Assembly (NCBI GenBank): GCA_036495095.1
Contig: DASXNK010000146.1
Coordinates: 1 to 36,209, forward strand
Length of the DNA stretch: 36,209 bases
Reading direction: 5' to 3'
Source of the DNA: Candidatus Dormiibacterota bacterium
Lineage (GTDB): Bacteria > Chloroflexota > Dormibacteria > Aeolococcales > Aeolococcaceae
Of this stretch, positions 6,140-16,488 are shown in pieces (the stretch's first letter is position 1; every line of letters starts with the position of its first letter). The position numbers and the translations under genes were made by a program. The notes under the pieces are model-generated. The model had not been told where the DNA came from, searched no databases, and worked only from the letters and a program-made list of their open reading frames with translations.

Positions 6140-6436
6140 CCCGGTTTGGGGGGAGGGGGTCACGACGAGGAGCCGCGGCGTCGAGGCGGGCGGGGGAGCC
6201 ACCCGCACCGGGCCTCGAGGCGGGGACGGAGGGGTCCCGGCGTCCGCCGCCGCGGCTCGCCCCCACTGTGCCAAGGGCACCACACCGAGGGGGTGGTCCG
6301 GGAGGTGGGGGATGGCAGGGAAGCGGTGAAGGCCGGGGATGTCCACAGCCCTGTCCACAGACTGTCCACAGGACCGCTCCGGTGAGGGTGCCGGCGAGCG
6401 CTCGCTGAAGCGGCCGGCCGCCGCCCGGTACCGCCG
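6140..6436. other. convergent intergenic region containing a DnaA-box-like cluster
   Basis: No gene is supported in the interval between the convergent small membrane protein and the LAL regulator. It is G-rich (GGGGGGAGGGGG near 6150) and contains the three tandem TGTCCACAG repeats listed separately. No replication gene is nearby. Confidence 0.5.
6339..6370 (+). promoter_or_regulatory. three tandem DnaA-box-like sites
   Basis: ATGTCCACA (6339-6347), CTGTCCACA (6351-6359) and CTGTCCACA (6362-6370) are in the same orientation, 12 and 11 bases apart, about one helical turn. The shared core TGTCCACAG matches the GC-rich actinobacterial form of the DnaA box (TTGTCCACA) at all but the first base. 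They lie between convergent genes, so a promoter role is unlikely. A DnaA-titrating site or an unusual replication-related site is possible. Confidence 0.5.
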
Positions 6437-6463
6437 CCGCCGCCAGCTCCGCAGCTGGGCGGC
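6437..6463 (-). terminator. possible terminator of the LAL regulator
   Basis: About 20 bases past the LAL stop codon, the minus strand can pair GCCGCCcAGCT with AGCTGGCGGC around a GCGG loop, giving about 11 base pairs with one bulge. No T-run follows. Confidence 0.35.
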
Positions 6464-6482
6464 GCCGAAGTCCATGGCTGGT

Positions 6483-9254
6483 CTACGGTCTCCGCCGCCG
6501 CGCCTGCGCCGCATCCGCAACGTGGCAGAGAACGCCCCCGAGCTCGGTCCGCGAGCCGATGCCGAGCTTGGTGAACACCTTGCCGAGGTGGTACTCGACG
6601 GTGCGCGGGCTCAGGAAGAGGCGGGTGCCGATCTGCTGGTTGGAGAGCCCCTCGTCGGCGAGGCGGGCGATGTACGCCTCCTGCGCGGTGAGGCGACCCG
6701 GGATCTCGTCCCTCGGTCGGGGTGCGCGCTCGCCGGTGCCGACCAGCTCGCGTTCGGCACGGCTCGCGAAGGCCTCCGCGCCCATCGACACGAACATCTC
6801 GTGGGCGGTCCGCAGCTGCTCGCGGGCGTCGACCCGCCGTCCCTCGCCGCGCAGCCACTCGCCGTAGAGGAGATGGGCGCGCGCCAGGTGCGGCCGGGCG
6901 CGGGTGCGGCTCAGCCGGTCGAGCGCCTCACGGAAGAGGTTCTCCGCGTCCCCGGCCTCGGTCACGAGCGCGAGGGAGCAGGCGCTCAGTCCCAGCGCCA
7001 GCTCGGTCCCGCTGGACCTCGCGAGCTTGGAGAGCCTGAGTGCGGAGGGGCGCGCGAGCTCGAGCTGACCGACGCGCGCTGCCGCCTCGACGAGCTCGGG
7101 GATGGCCCAGCCCATGGTCGGGCCCGTCACCCGCGCGCGCTGTGCGGCCGCAAGCGCCGTGGCATGGTTCCCCAGGCCGTTGTGGAGGATCGCGGTCGAG
7201 TACTCGATGATGGCGATCGCCACCCCCTCTCCCCGAGCGTCGGCGTCCTCGAGCATCTCGTCGGCGAGCCGGACGTAGTCCGATTCGAGGCCGCGCCAGC
7301 CCGCGAGGTAGACCTCGTGCGAGGAGATGGGCGCACTCCCGGTCGCGGTGGTGATCGACCTCCCCTCCTCGATCAGCGCCGCCGCCCCGGCGAGGTCGCC
7401 GCTCATCACGGTCGCGCCGGCCAGGTTGGTGAGCGCGAGCGGGAGCAGGGTCAGCGCGCCGGTGTCGCGGGCGAACTGCACCCCGCGGGTGGCGAGGGCG
7501 AGCGCGGTGTCCAGGTCGAACAGATCCCATGCGGTGCGCACCGCGGGCTGGAGCCGGCGGAGATCGTCGCCGTGGAGAAATGCGTCGAGCGCCTGCTTCA
7601 GCTTGGGCACCGCCGCGGAGTACCCCTCCGTCCAGATCGCCGCGAGGCCGTCGAGCAGCAGATCGTTCGGATGCGGCGGCTGCGGCGCCGGCGGGGCCGC
7701 GCGGGCCGCCTCCGCCACCTCGATCACCGCCGACCCGCTGGTGGGCGAGCTGGCGAACATCGCCGCGTCGAACGCCTCGAGGTAGCTCTCCCGTGCCAGC
7801 CGGACGTCGAGCGGCTCGAGCCGCCGCGCCGCCCTGAGGAGCAGAGGAGGCGCGTCGCGGCCACGCCCGGTGACGAAGGCGATCCGAGCCCGCATCCGCT
7901 CGAGCCGGGCGCGTCCCAGCTCGTCGAGGAGCTCCTCGTCGGCGGCGTCGAGGAGCCCCGACGCGGCGGCGGCCGATCCCGCGTCCAGGTTCGCCTGGGC
8001 CGCGGTGAGCAGGCGCTCGGCCCGGCGGCCGGGGTCGGGTGTGAGCGCGGCAGCCCGGTCGAGGAGGGTGGCCGCCGCCGCCAGGTTTCCTCGATCCTGG
8101 GCACGGTCCGCCGCGCGCTCGAGCTGGTCCGCCAGCGCCTCGTCCGGGCCGGGCGCGGCCTGGGCGAGGTGCCACGCCCGGCGCTCGGGATCCAGATCGG
8201 GGTCGATGGCGCCGGCGAGGGCCCCGTGGACGGCGCGACGCTGATCCGGCGACGCCGCCCCATACACGGCGGAACGCACCAGGGGATGGCGAAAGGTGAT
8301 CCGGGTGCCCACCTGCAGAAGACCGTCGGCCTGTGCGGGGGACACCGCGTCGACGCCGATGCCGAGTCGCCCCGCCGCCCGCCACAGCAGCTGCGCCTCG
8401 CCGGTCGGCTCGACCGCCGCCACGAGCAGCAGCAGCCGGGTCTCGGCGGGCAGCCGCTCGACGCGTCGCACGAAGCTCTCCTCGATCCGGTGGGGGACCG
8501 GGGGTGTGCCCGGCACCCCGAACCCGGCGGCCAGCTCCGCCGGCTCCACCCCCCGGGGCAGCTCGAGCAGGGCGAGCGGGTTCCCCCGGGTCTCGGCGAC
8601 GATCCGGTCGCACACCCGCGCGTCGACCCCGCCCGGGGTGACCGACTCGAGCAGCTCGCGGGCGTACCGGTCGGGCAGCCCCTCGATGAGCAGCTCGGGG
8701 AGACCCTCGAAGTCCCGCGTCGCGCAGGGCTCGCGGATGGCGAAGAGCATGGCGACCGACTCGGCGTGGAGGCGGCGCGCGGCGATCGCCAGCACGTGGG
8801 CCGACTCCCGGTCGACCCAGTGGGCATCCTCGACGACGCACAGCAGTGGCTGCTCCTCGGCGACGTCCGCCAGCAGGCTGAGCACGGCGAGCCCGACGAG
8901 AAAGCGGTCCGGTGCTCCGCCCTCGGTCAGGCCGAAGGCGGAGCCCAGAGCATCACGCTGTGGCCCGGGCAGACGGTCGAGCCGGCTGAGCATCTCCGGC
9001 CCGCAGAGCCGGTGCAGACCGGCGAACGCGAACTCCATCTCGGACTCGACGCCGGTGACCCTGGCGACGCGACAGCCCGACGCCGCCGCGGCGGCATAGT
9101 CGAGGAGCGCGGTCTTGCCGATCCCGGCCTCGCCGCGGAGCACCAGCACACCGCTGCGGCCCTCATGGACGGCCCCGAGCAGCCGGTCGAGAGCGTCGCA
9201 CTCCCTGCGGCGGTCGAAAAGTCGCCTCCGGTCCATCCGCCCAGTGCTCACCAT
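6483..9254 (-). CDS. LAL-type LuxR family transcriptional regulator (AAA ATPase + LuxR HTH)
   Basis: The protein has 923 residues, the usual size for large ATP-binding regulators of the LuxR family. The N-terminal STAND-type ATPase has Walker A GEAGIGKT at 41-48 and Walker B LLCVVEDAHW at about 137-146. The middle (about 370-830) is Ala/Leu-rich helical repeats of TPR character. The C-terminus (about 855-905) is a LuxR helix-turn-helix: LTAQEAYIARL, GLSNQQIGTRLFLS, RTVEYHLGKVFTKLG. Such proteins sense a small molecule or protein through the repeats and activate transcription. The target is unknown and no regulated cluster adjoins it. ATG 9254 is used; ATG at residue 7 is an alternative, and neither has a clear ribosome site. 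tRNA-Thr(TGT) lies 27 bases upstream on the same strand. Confidence 0.92.
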   Translation of the reverse strand: MVSTGRMDRRRLFDRRRECDALDRLLGAVHEGRSGVLVLRGEAGIGKTALLDYAAAAASGCRVARVTGVESEMEFAFAGLHRLCGPEMLSRLDRLPGPQRDALGSAFGLTEGGAPDRFLVGLAVLSLLADVAEEQPLLCVVEDAHWVDRESAHVLAIAARRLHAESVAMLFAIREPCATRDFEGLPELLIEGLPDRYARELLESVTPGGVDARVCDRIVAETRGNPLALLELPRGVEPAELAAGFGVPGTPPVPHRIEESFVRRVERLPAETRLLLLVAAVEPTGEAQLLWRAAGRLGIGVDAVSPAQADGLLQVGTRITFRHPLVRSAVYGAASPDQRRAVHGALAGAIDPDLDPERRAWHLAQAAPGPDEALADQLERAADRAQDRGNLAAAATLLDRAAALTPDPGRRAERLLTAAQANLDAGSAAAASGLLDAADEELLDELGRARLERMRARIAFVTGRGRDAPPLLLRAARRLEPLDVRLARESYLEAFDAAMFASSPTSGSAVIEVAEAARAAPPAPQPPHPNDLLLDGLAAIWTEGYSAAVPKLKQALDAFLHGDDLRRLQPAVRTAWDLFDLDTALALATRGVQFARDTGALTLLPLALTNLAGATVMSGDLAGAAALIEEGRSITTATGSAPISSHEVYLAGWRGLESDYVRLADEMLEDADARGEGVAIAIIEYSTAILHNGLGNHATALAAAQRARVTGPTMGWAIPELVEAAARVGQLELARPSALRLSKLARSSGTELALGLSACSLALVTEAGDAENLFREALDRLSRTRARPHLARAHLLYGEWLRGEGRRVDAREQLRTAHEMFVSMGAEAFASRAERELVGTGERAPRPRDEIPGRLTAQEAYIARLADEGLSNQQIGTRLFLSPRTVEYHLGKVFTKLGIGSRTELGGVLCHVADAAQARRRRP

Positions 9255-9281
9255 TGCTGGGGCCGAATCCTATCCCGCCGG

Positions 9282-9353
9282 AGCCGGCGCGGGGATTCGA
9301 ACCCCGGACCTGCTGTTTACAAAACAGTTGCTCTGCCACTGAGCTACGCCGGC
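9282..9353 (-). tRNA. tRNA-Thr (anticodon TGT)
   Basis: The minus strand folds as acceptor GCCGGCG/CGCCGGC, D arm GCTC/GAGC, anticodon stem ACTGT/ACAGC with loop TTTGTAA (anticodon TGT), and T arm CGGGG/CCCCG with TTCGAAT. It is 72 bases with discriminator T. One A-C mismatch closes the top of the anticodon stem. CCA is not encoded. It complements the GGT isoacceptor at 4149-4220. Confidence 0.95.
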
Positions 9354-9432
9354 TGGCGAGTTCGATTCCGGGCCACGGCGGCGGCGTGAGAGTACACCCG
9401 CAGGGTGGTGCTCCCCGCCGGACCGCCGGCAG

Positions 9433-11661
<2,229 letters not shown>

Positions 11662-11765
11662 GCTGCTCCACCGGCGAGCGCCGATGTGCGGGAGGATGGG
11701 TTGACACCGCCGGGACCCGACATCGTGGAGGGAGGAGGCATCGAGGACGCAGGCACTCAGGACGA

Positions 11766-13106
11766 ATGAGCGTCATCTTTCACGGCGAGCAGTTCGCGGG
11801 CTACCGGATCATCGAGCTGATCGGCTGGAGCGGGCTGGCCACCGTCTATCACGCCCACGACCCCGTCCACGGTCGCGCCGTGGCCCTCAAGATCCTCGAT
11901 CGGCGCCCGGACGAGCTCTCCTGGCAGAGACTCGTCCGCGAGTCGGCGACCGCCGCCGGCCTCCACCACCCCCACATCGTCCCCGTCCACGAGACCGGTG
12001 AGGCGGAGGGCCGCCGCTTCATCGCGATGCGGTACGTGCCCGGCGGCGACCTCGAAGCCCTGCTCGCCGGCGGCCGGCAGCTCGATACCGACCGGGTCGT
12101 GGCCCTGCTGACCGAGGTGGCCGGCGCCCTCGACGCCGCCCACACCCGCGGCCTGGTCCACGGCGACGTCAGGCCCGCCAACATCCTCGTCGAGACCGCC
12201 GGCGGCACCGAGCACGCCCAGCTCGCCGGCTTCGGTGGCGTCTGGATCCAGGACGCGGGGGCGACCTCGACCGAGTACCTGGCCCCCGAGCAGATCGGCG
12301 GCGGCGCCGTCGACGCCCGCACCGACGTGTACGCGCTCGGCGCCGTCCTGCACCGCTGCCTCGCCGCCCCGGCTCCGTTCTCGGCCGGCCTCGACGAGGT
12401 GGTCGGGCGTGCCCTGGCCCCGCGGACCGAGGACCGCTATCCCACCGCCGGCGCCCTCCTCGCCGCCGTGGGCCAGGCGCTCGGCGACCCCGCCTACCGC
12501 GACACCGTGGCCACGACCCTCCGGGAGGCGGCGGCTCACCCGCGCCGGCCGCGGCCACGGACGCCCCTGCTGGTGGCCGCGCTCGCCGCCATCGTCCTGG
12601 GCGCCGCGGGGGGTCTCGCCCTCAGCCTCCACGGCCACGACGCCACCGTTCCCGCGGCGGCCGGCACCCCGGGGGTGGCCGCCGTCGCCCCCGCGCCGTC
12701 CCCGGCGCCCTCCACCCTGCCTGGGTCCACCGCCACGGCCGTCCCGACCCCCTCCCCCAGCCCCGACGCCACCGCGGCCGGCCCGCCGGCCGGCCCGGCA
12801 CCGGCTCCGCCCCAGGTCCCCGTCGCCGCGGTGAGCACGGCCGCCGCGAGTGGCGGCCTCTTCCGCGAGACCGTGAGCAACACCGGCCAGACCGTGGTCG
12901 TCGCCGGCGCGAGCAGCCTCTCCAGCACCGCCGCGTTCACGATCGTCAGCGACGGCTGCGCCGGCGCCCACCTCCCGCCCGGCGCCGGCTGCGTGATCAC
13001 GGTTCGCTTCCAGCCGCACGGCCCCGGCGACTACACCACCGTCCTCAGCGTCCCGATCACCGGCGCCCAGCCGGTCACGTTCACCCTGCGCGGGCACCGG
13101 GCGTGA
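11766..13106 (+). CDS. membrane-anchored Ser/Thr protein kinase-like protein (probable pseudokinase) with ASH-like C-terminus
   Basis: The protein has 446 residues. Residues 10-260 are a PknB-type kinase fold. Lys42 (VALKIL), Glu59, the catalytic-loop Asp134 and Asn139 in HGDVRPANIL, and LAPEQ are present. The DFG motif reads GFG (residues 155-157), so the metal-binding Asp is missing. The glycine-rich loop is also degenerate (IGWSGLATVY). Weak or absent kinase activity is therefore likely. A transmembrane helix lies at about 265-288, then a Pro/Ala-rich linker to about 365. The extracytoplasmic end (about 375-446: RETVSNTGQTVVVAG, AAFTIVSDGCAG, VRFQPHGPGDY) resembles an ASH/choice-of-anchor-D type beta domain, also present in the next gene. 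AGGA lies close to the ATG. It probably links cell-surface events to a cytoplasmic docking module. Confidence 0.8.
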   Translation: MSVIFHGEQFAGYRIIELIGWSGLATVYHAHDPVHGRAVALKILDRRPDELSWQRLVRESATAAGLHHPHIVPVHETGEAEGRRFIAMRYVPGGDLEALLAGGRQLDTDRVVALLTEVAGALDAAHTRGLVHGDVRPANILVETAGGTEHAQLAGFGGVWIQDAGATSTEYLAPEQIGGGAVDARTDVYALGAVLHRCLAAPAPFSAGLDEVVGRALAPRTEDRYPTAGALLAAVGQALGDPAYRDTVATTLREAAAHPRRPRPRTPLLVAALAAIVLGAAGGLALSLHGHDATVPAAAGTPGVAAVAPAPSPAPSTLPGSTATAVPTPSPSPDATAAGPPAGPAPAPPQVPVAAVSTAAASGGLFRETVSNTGQTVVVAGASSLSSTAAFTIVSDGCAGAHLPPGAGCVITVRFQPHGPGDYTTVLSVPITGAQPVTFTLRGHRA

Positions 13107-13265
13107 ACCCCTGGGGCACCGAACATCCGTCCGTCGAGCTTCACCCGTCTGCAACTCCACACGCTCGGACAGCAGCGGCAACAACTGGACGGCGTTGTGG
13201 TACAGGCTGTGAATATGCCTTTCCCACAAGGGTTTTCTCGGTGCCGTAGCCGTCACCTGCGTCAT
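13107..13265 (-). pseudogene. possible remnant of an unidentified gene (N-terminal part)
   Basis: From an ATG at 13265 the minus strand reads a protein-like N-terminus (PLWERHIHSLYHNAVQLL, then PLLSERVELQTGEARR) before running into the antisense of the pseudokinase gene. The codons (CAT, ATT, AAA, GAA) and lower GC differ from chance antisense frames here. No family is recognised and no ribosome site is clear. It may be a truncated gene left by a rearrangement, or chance. Confidence 0.25.
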
Positions 13266-13281
13266 TTACTGAGAGCTGAAC
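13107..13281. other. intergenic region between the pseudokinase and the DUF4214 protein
   Basis: No plus-strand gene is present. The segment 13131-13270 is less GC-rich than its surroundings and holds the minus-strand relic described separately. No terminator with a T-run was seen after the pseudokinase gene. Confidence 0.4.
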
Positions 13282-13311
13282 TTGCCGTCGGGACGGCACC
13301 CGGGGTACGCT
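13282..13311 (+). promoter_or_regulatory. promoter of the DUF4214 protein gene
   Basis: TTGCCG (13282-13287) and TACGCT (13306-13311) are 18 bases apart. The same -10 and spacer occur in the radA promoter. The predicted leader of about 60 bases (13318-13377) includes complementary CTCGC/GCGAG segments and ends in GAAAGGGG before the ATG. The TTGCCG lies inside a small hairpin (TGCCGT/ACGGCA). Confidence 0.5.
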
Positions 13312-13377
13312 ACCCGTCCGCTCGCTGGAACCTGGGGGGCAGGGACCGAGGCTGGCGAGTCTGAAAGGGGTTCGTCC

Positions 13378-15027
13378 ATGAGGAGGACGAGCGGGGAGGG
13401 CAGCGACCGCGCACCGGTCGGGATCGAGGCCGGAGCCAGTGCCGGCCGGGGCATCCTCGGCGGGTGGGGCGGCCGGCTGACCATCTGCGCGTTCATGGTG
13501 AGCGCCGGCCTGGTGGCCGGGGTGACGCTGCACAGCTGGCAGCCGGAGTTCGCCCGCTCGCCCTACTACAGCCTGCCCTACAGTGCCGCGACCGCCCCTC
13601 CCGCCGGCGACTCCCGGCCGCTGCCCGACGCCGTGCCCGTGCCGCTCGCCCAGCCGCAGCCGCCCCCGGCACCGGCGCCCCCTCCGCCCACCGCCTCCGA
13701 TTCCTCGCCGCCGGTGACCGGAAGCGTCGATCGCGGCGGCAGCGCCCATCGCGCCGGGCAGCCGGTGCAGCCGATGAACCGGCCGGCGCAGATCCTCGGG
13801 CTCACCCCCGGGTCGGTGGCCTTCGACCCCCAGCCGGTGGGCAGCTCGGCGGCGGCGCGCACCGTGACCGTGGCCAGCACCGGCAGCGCGCCGCTGCGGG
13901 TCAGGGGCGTGTCCCTCGCGGGCGGCAACGCCAGCGCCTTCGTGGTGGTCGCCGACAAGTGCTCGGGGGTCACCCTGGCGCCCGGCGCCTCGTGCCCGGT
14001 GTCGGTCAGCTTCGCCCCCGACGCCGACGGCAGCCGCAGCGCCACCCTGACCATCGACGGCGACGGCGCCGGCCCGGCCAGCAGCGCCCTGACCGGGGTG
14101 GCGACCGACGCCCCGATCACCGCCACCGGGCTGCCCGTCGACTGCGGGCAGACCACGGCCACCCGCTGTGCGGTGAACGCGATGTACCAGCAGCTGCTCG
14201 GCCGCCCCGTGGACGACCCGGCGCTGCAGGGCTACGCCGGCCAGCTCGACGCCGGGCAGACCACCCGGCAGAACGTGGCCGTGGCCGTCCAGAACAGCGA
14301 CGAGTGGCGCACCCGCACCATCACCCTGCTCTTCAAGGCGCTGCTGGGACGGGCCCCCGACCCCGGCAGCCTCGGCTACTTCGTGCCCCAGCTGCGCTCC
14401 AACACCCTCGAGCAGGTCACCGCCAACATCGCCGCCTCGCAGGAGTACTACGCCCGCGCCGGCGGCAGCAACGACGGGTTCGTCTCCGCCCTCTACCACG
14501 ACCTCCTGCACCACGCCGCCGATCCCACCGGGAAGGCCGGATGGATGGACCAGCTCAACCGCGGCGCCACCCGGGCCTCGGTGGCGGGGAGCATCCGCCG
14601 CTCCGCCGAGGCGCAGGGACTGGTCGTGCAGGCCGCCACCAAGCTGCTGCTCGGCCGCGCCGCGACCGGGCCCGAGCAGACCAACCTGGCCAACGCCATG
14701 GTCAACGGGCTCAGCTTCCAGGCGATGCAGGGCTCGCTGATCCAGACCGACGAGTACCTCGCGCAGGTGGCCCCGCTGGCGCTGACCGACGTCGCGGTGG
14801 CGAGCTTCATCGACGGCGATCCCAAGGGCACCGCCAGCCAGTTCACCGTCACCGTCGACTGGGGCGACGGCTCCCAGCCGAGCGCGGCGGTGGTGAAGAA
14901 GGGCAAAAGCGGCTTCACCGTGACCGGCTCCCACACCTACGCGGCGCACCGGTCCTGGACGGTCACCGTCCACATCGCCGACTCCGGCGGCTCGCAGGCG
15001 CAGACCACCAGCACCGTGGTGGTCTGA
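13378..15027 (+). CDS. surface protein with ASH-like, DUF4214 repeat and PKD-like domains
   Basis: The protein has 549 residues. A transmembrane or uncleaved signal segment (RLTICAFMVSAGLVAGVTL, about 33-51) is followed by a Pro-rich linker (about 84-112). A choice-of-anchor-D/ASH-like domain spans about 138-232 (LTPGSVAFDPQPVGSS, VSFAPDADGS). Four DUF4214-like repeats follow at about 255-460, starting AMYQQLLGRPVDD, LLFKALLGRAPDP, ALYHDLLHHAADP and ATKLLLGRAATG. A PKD-like domain ends the protein (FTVTVDWGDGS, GSHTYAAHRSWTVTV). DUF4214 repeats occur in secreted and S-layer-like proteins, often in glycan contexts. GAAAGGGG supports the ATG at 13378. It follows the pseudokinase on the same strand and shares its ASH-type domain, so the two may act together at the envelope; this is inference. 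Confidence 0.85.
   Translation: MRRTSGEGSDRAPVGIEAGASAGRGILGGWGGRLTICAFMVSAGLVAGVTLHSWQPEFARSPYYSLPYSAATAPPAGDSRPLPDAVPVPLAQPQPPPAPAPPPPTASDSSPPVTGSVDRGGSAHRAGQPVQPMNRPAQILGLTPGSVAFDPQPVGSSAAARTVTVASTGSAPLRVRGVSLAGGNASAFVVVADKCSGVTLAPGASCPVSVSFAPDADGSRSATLTIDGDGAGPASSALTGVATDAPITATGLPVDCGQTTATRCAVNAMYQQLLGRPVDDPALQGYAGQLDAGQTTRQNVAVAVQNSDEWRTRTITLLFKALLGRAPDPGSLGYFVPQLRSNTLEQVTANIAASQEYYARAGGSNDGFVSALYHDLLHHAADPTGKAGWMDQLNRGATRASVAGSIRRSAEAQGLVVQAATKLLLGRAATGPEQTNLANAMVNGLSFQAMQGSLIQTDEYLAQVAPLALTDVAVASFIDGDPKGTASQFTVTVDWGDGSQPSAAVVKKGKSGFTVTGSHTYAAHRSWTVTVHIADSGGSQAQTTSTVVV
15001..15026 (+). terminator. perfect 10-base stem over the end of the DUF4214 gene
   Basis: CAGACCACCA (15001-15010) and TGGTGGTCTG (15017-15026) pair perfectly around GCACCG. 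The 3' arm includes the first bases of the TGA stop. No T-run follows. Termination or 3'-end protection is the likely role. Confidence 0.5.
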
Positions 15028-15052
15028 GCGCCCCACCCCCGCCCGCACAGGC

Positions 15053-15068
15053 GCCGCCGGCCGGCGGC
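15053..15068. terminator. palindrome in the convergent gap between the DUF4214 and NYN genes
   Basis: GCCGCCGG followed directly by CCGGCGGC is a perfect 16-base palindrome located 26 bases after the DUF4214 stop and about 80 bases after the NYN gene stop. It could serve as a bidirectional terminator. With no loop bases, the hairpin would lose its central pairs. Confidence 0.3.
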
Positions 15069-15150
15069 CCGGCGGCCACCTCCGGAGACGCCCGTGCTGG
15101 GGAATGGGTGAATCGCCTGCATGCGTCCCCACCGAGGGGTCCGCGACCGT

Positions 15151-15729
15151 CTACTCGTCCATACGTTCGGGAGGCGGCGAAACCTCCGCGACCGGAGGGT
15201 CGGGCGGCAGCCCGCGGCGCATCCGCTCGAGGGCGGCGCGCACCCCGGGGTCGAGACGGTCCTCGAGGCGGCGGGCGAAGGCGGCCTGCTCGCGTCCCCG
15301 AGCGGCGTCGCGGCCGAGCTCGCTCAGCGCCCCCTTCACCTCGGTCTCCAGGCTCCGCGCGTCCATCGTCGCCACCCCCATGGCACGCACCATGTCGCGC
15401 TGGAGGCGGTCGGAGGTGGCCACCGTCACCTCGCCGGCGCGGCCCGCCTGCGCGGCCCTGTAGGCGAGCCGCTCGATGACGTGGTCGGCGCTCCCGGAGG
15501 CGCCGCCGAAGCGGATCGTCACCCCGTCGACCACCTCGGCGGGGCTGGCGACCGCCGCCCGGGGGCCGTCGAAGACCACGGTGACCCGCACCGCCCGCAC
15601 CGCGCCGTACTCGGCGAGCGCGACCACCAGCAGCCGTCGCGACTCCTCGAGGCCGGAGCGCAGCAGCGCCGACTTCAGCTCGGGCCACGCGTGGATGACG
15701 TTGTAGCCGTCGACGATGAGCAGGCGCAT
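15151..15729 (-). CDS. NYN domain ribonuclease (YacP/Rae1-like)
   Basis: The protein has 192 residues. The N-terminal LLIVDGYNVIHAWPE is the NYN/PIN-like strand with its first catalytic Asp. VTVVFDGP, RFGGASGSADHVIE and VTVATSDRLQRDM carry further acidic residues, and a charged helical tail follows. The Bacillus homologue Rae1 (YacP) is a ribosome-associated endoribonuclease that cuts mRNA in the A site. It is the last gene of a block with rlmB and cysS, the arrangement found in many Gram-positive bacteria. The start ATG is seven bases from the rlmB stop. Confidence 0.92.
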   Translation of the reverse strand: MRLLIVDGYNVIHAWPELKSALLRSGLEESRRLLVVALAEYGAVRAVRVTVVFDGPRAAVASPAEVVDGVTIRFGGASGSADHVIERLAYRAAQAGRAGEVTVATSDRLQRDMVRAMGVATMDARSLETEVKGALSELGRDAARGREQAAFARRLEDRLDPGVRAALERMRRGLPPDPPVAEVSPPPERMDE

Positions 15730-15735
15730 CGCCGC

Positions 15736-16470
15736 TCATCCTGCCCCGAAGTCGCGCTGGCGTGCGGCCTCGTAGAGCAGGATGGCGCCGGCGGCGGCGG
15801 CGTTCAGCGACGCCACCCGGCCGAGCATCGGCAGCGACACCAGCGCGTCGCAGCGCCTGCGGGTGAGCGGCCGCAGCCCCTCCCCCTCGGCGCCGACCAC
15901 CAGCGCCACCGGCGAGGTGTAGTCGAAGCGGTCGTAGCGCATGTCGGCGCCGGCGTCGAGGCCGACGCACCAGTAGCCGGCCTCGCGGAGCCGGGTGAGG
16001 GCGGAGGCGAGGTTGGTCACCACCGCGATGTCGAGGTGCTCGACCGCCCCCGCCGACGCCTTCGCCGCCGCCGGGGTGATTCCCGCCGCCCGGTCGCGAG
16101 TCAGCACCAGGCCGGACGCGCCGGCGGCGTCGCAGGAGCGGGCGAGGGCGCCGAGGTTCTGCGGGTCCTGGATGCCGTCGAGCACGAGCAGCAGGCCCGG
16201 GGCCCGCACCCGCCCGAGCAGCTCATCGAGGCTCAGCGGCGGCCGCGCGTGGAAGTAGCCGGCGATGCCCTGGTGGTGCTCGGTGTGGGCGATGTCGTCG
16301 AGGCGGCGGCGCGAGGTCTCCTCGACGGGGATGCCGCGCTCGGCGGCGCCCTCGAGGATCTCGCGCAGCCGCGGCTCGTTGCGCACTCCGGCGGCGAGCA
16401 CCAGCTTGCGCGCCGGCCGCCCGGCGCGGAGCGCCTCGAGCACCGGGTTCTTGCCGTAGAGGATCTCCAC
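15736..16470 (-). CDS. rlmB: 23S rRNA (guanosine-2'-O-)-methyltransferase RlmB (SpoU family)
   Basis: The protein has 244 residues. It begins with the substrate-binding domain (EILYGKNPVLEALRAG). The three SpoU/SPOUT motifs are DGIQDPQNLGALARS, VALVVGAEGEGL and VASLNAAAAGAILLYE, which form the knotted SAM site. The expected reaction is 2'-O-methylation of a guanosine in 23S rRNA (G2251 in E. coli). The start is GTG at 16470, 18 bases after the cysS stop. The HHQGIAGYF motif supports RlmB over other SpoU proteins. It is cotranscribed with cysS and the NYN RNase gene. Confidence 0.94.
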   Translation of the reverse strand: MEILYGKNPVLEALRAGRPARKLVLAAGVRNEPRLREILEGAAERGIPVEETSRRRLDDIAHTEHHQGIAGYFHARPPLSLDELLGRVRAPGLLLVLDGIQDPQNLGALARSCDAAGASGLVLTRDRAAGITPAAAKASAGAVEHLDIAVVTNLASALTRLREAGYWCVGLDAGADMRYDRFDYTSPVALVVGAEGEGLRPLTRRRCDALVSLPMLGRVASLNAAAAGAILLYEAARQRDFGAG

Positions 16471-16488
16471 CGCCGCTCCTCGAGGCGC

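Noticed and set aside
6339-9389. A 1016-codon plus-strand frame opposite the LAL regulator
   Set aside because: It is antisense to clear ATPase and LuxR motifs and runs through tRNA-Thr(TGT).
11701-11729. TTGACA upstream of the pseudokinase gene
   Set aside because: It is a perfect -35, but no -10-like hexamer lies 16-19 bases downstream; only CATCGT/GTGGAG are there.
13312-13377. Possible riboswitch in the DUF4214 gene leader
   Set aside because: CTCGC/GCGAG pairing is visible, but no conserved core of the c-di-GMP, c-di-AMP, cobalamin or SAM classes could be matched.
15127-15139. CCCC/GGGG hairpin near the end of the NYN gene
   Set aside because: Four base pairs only, likely chance at this GC content.
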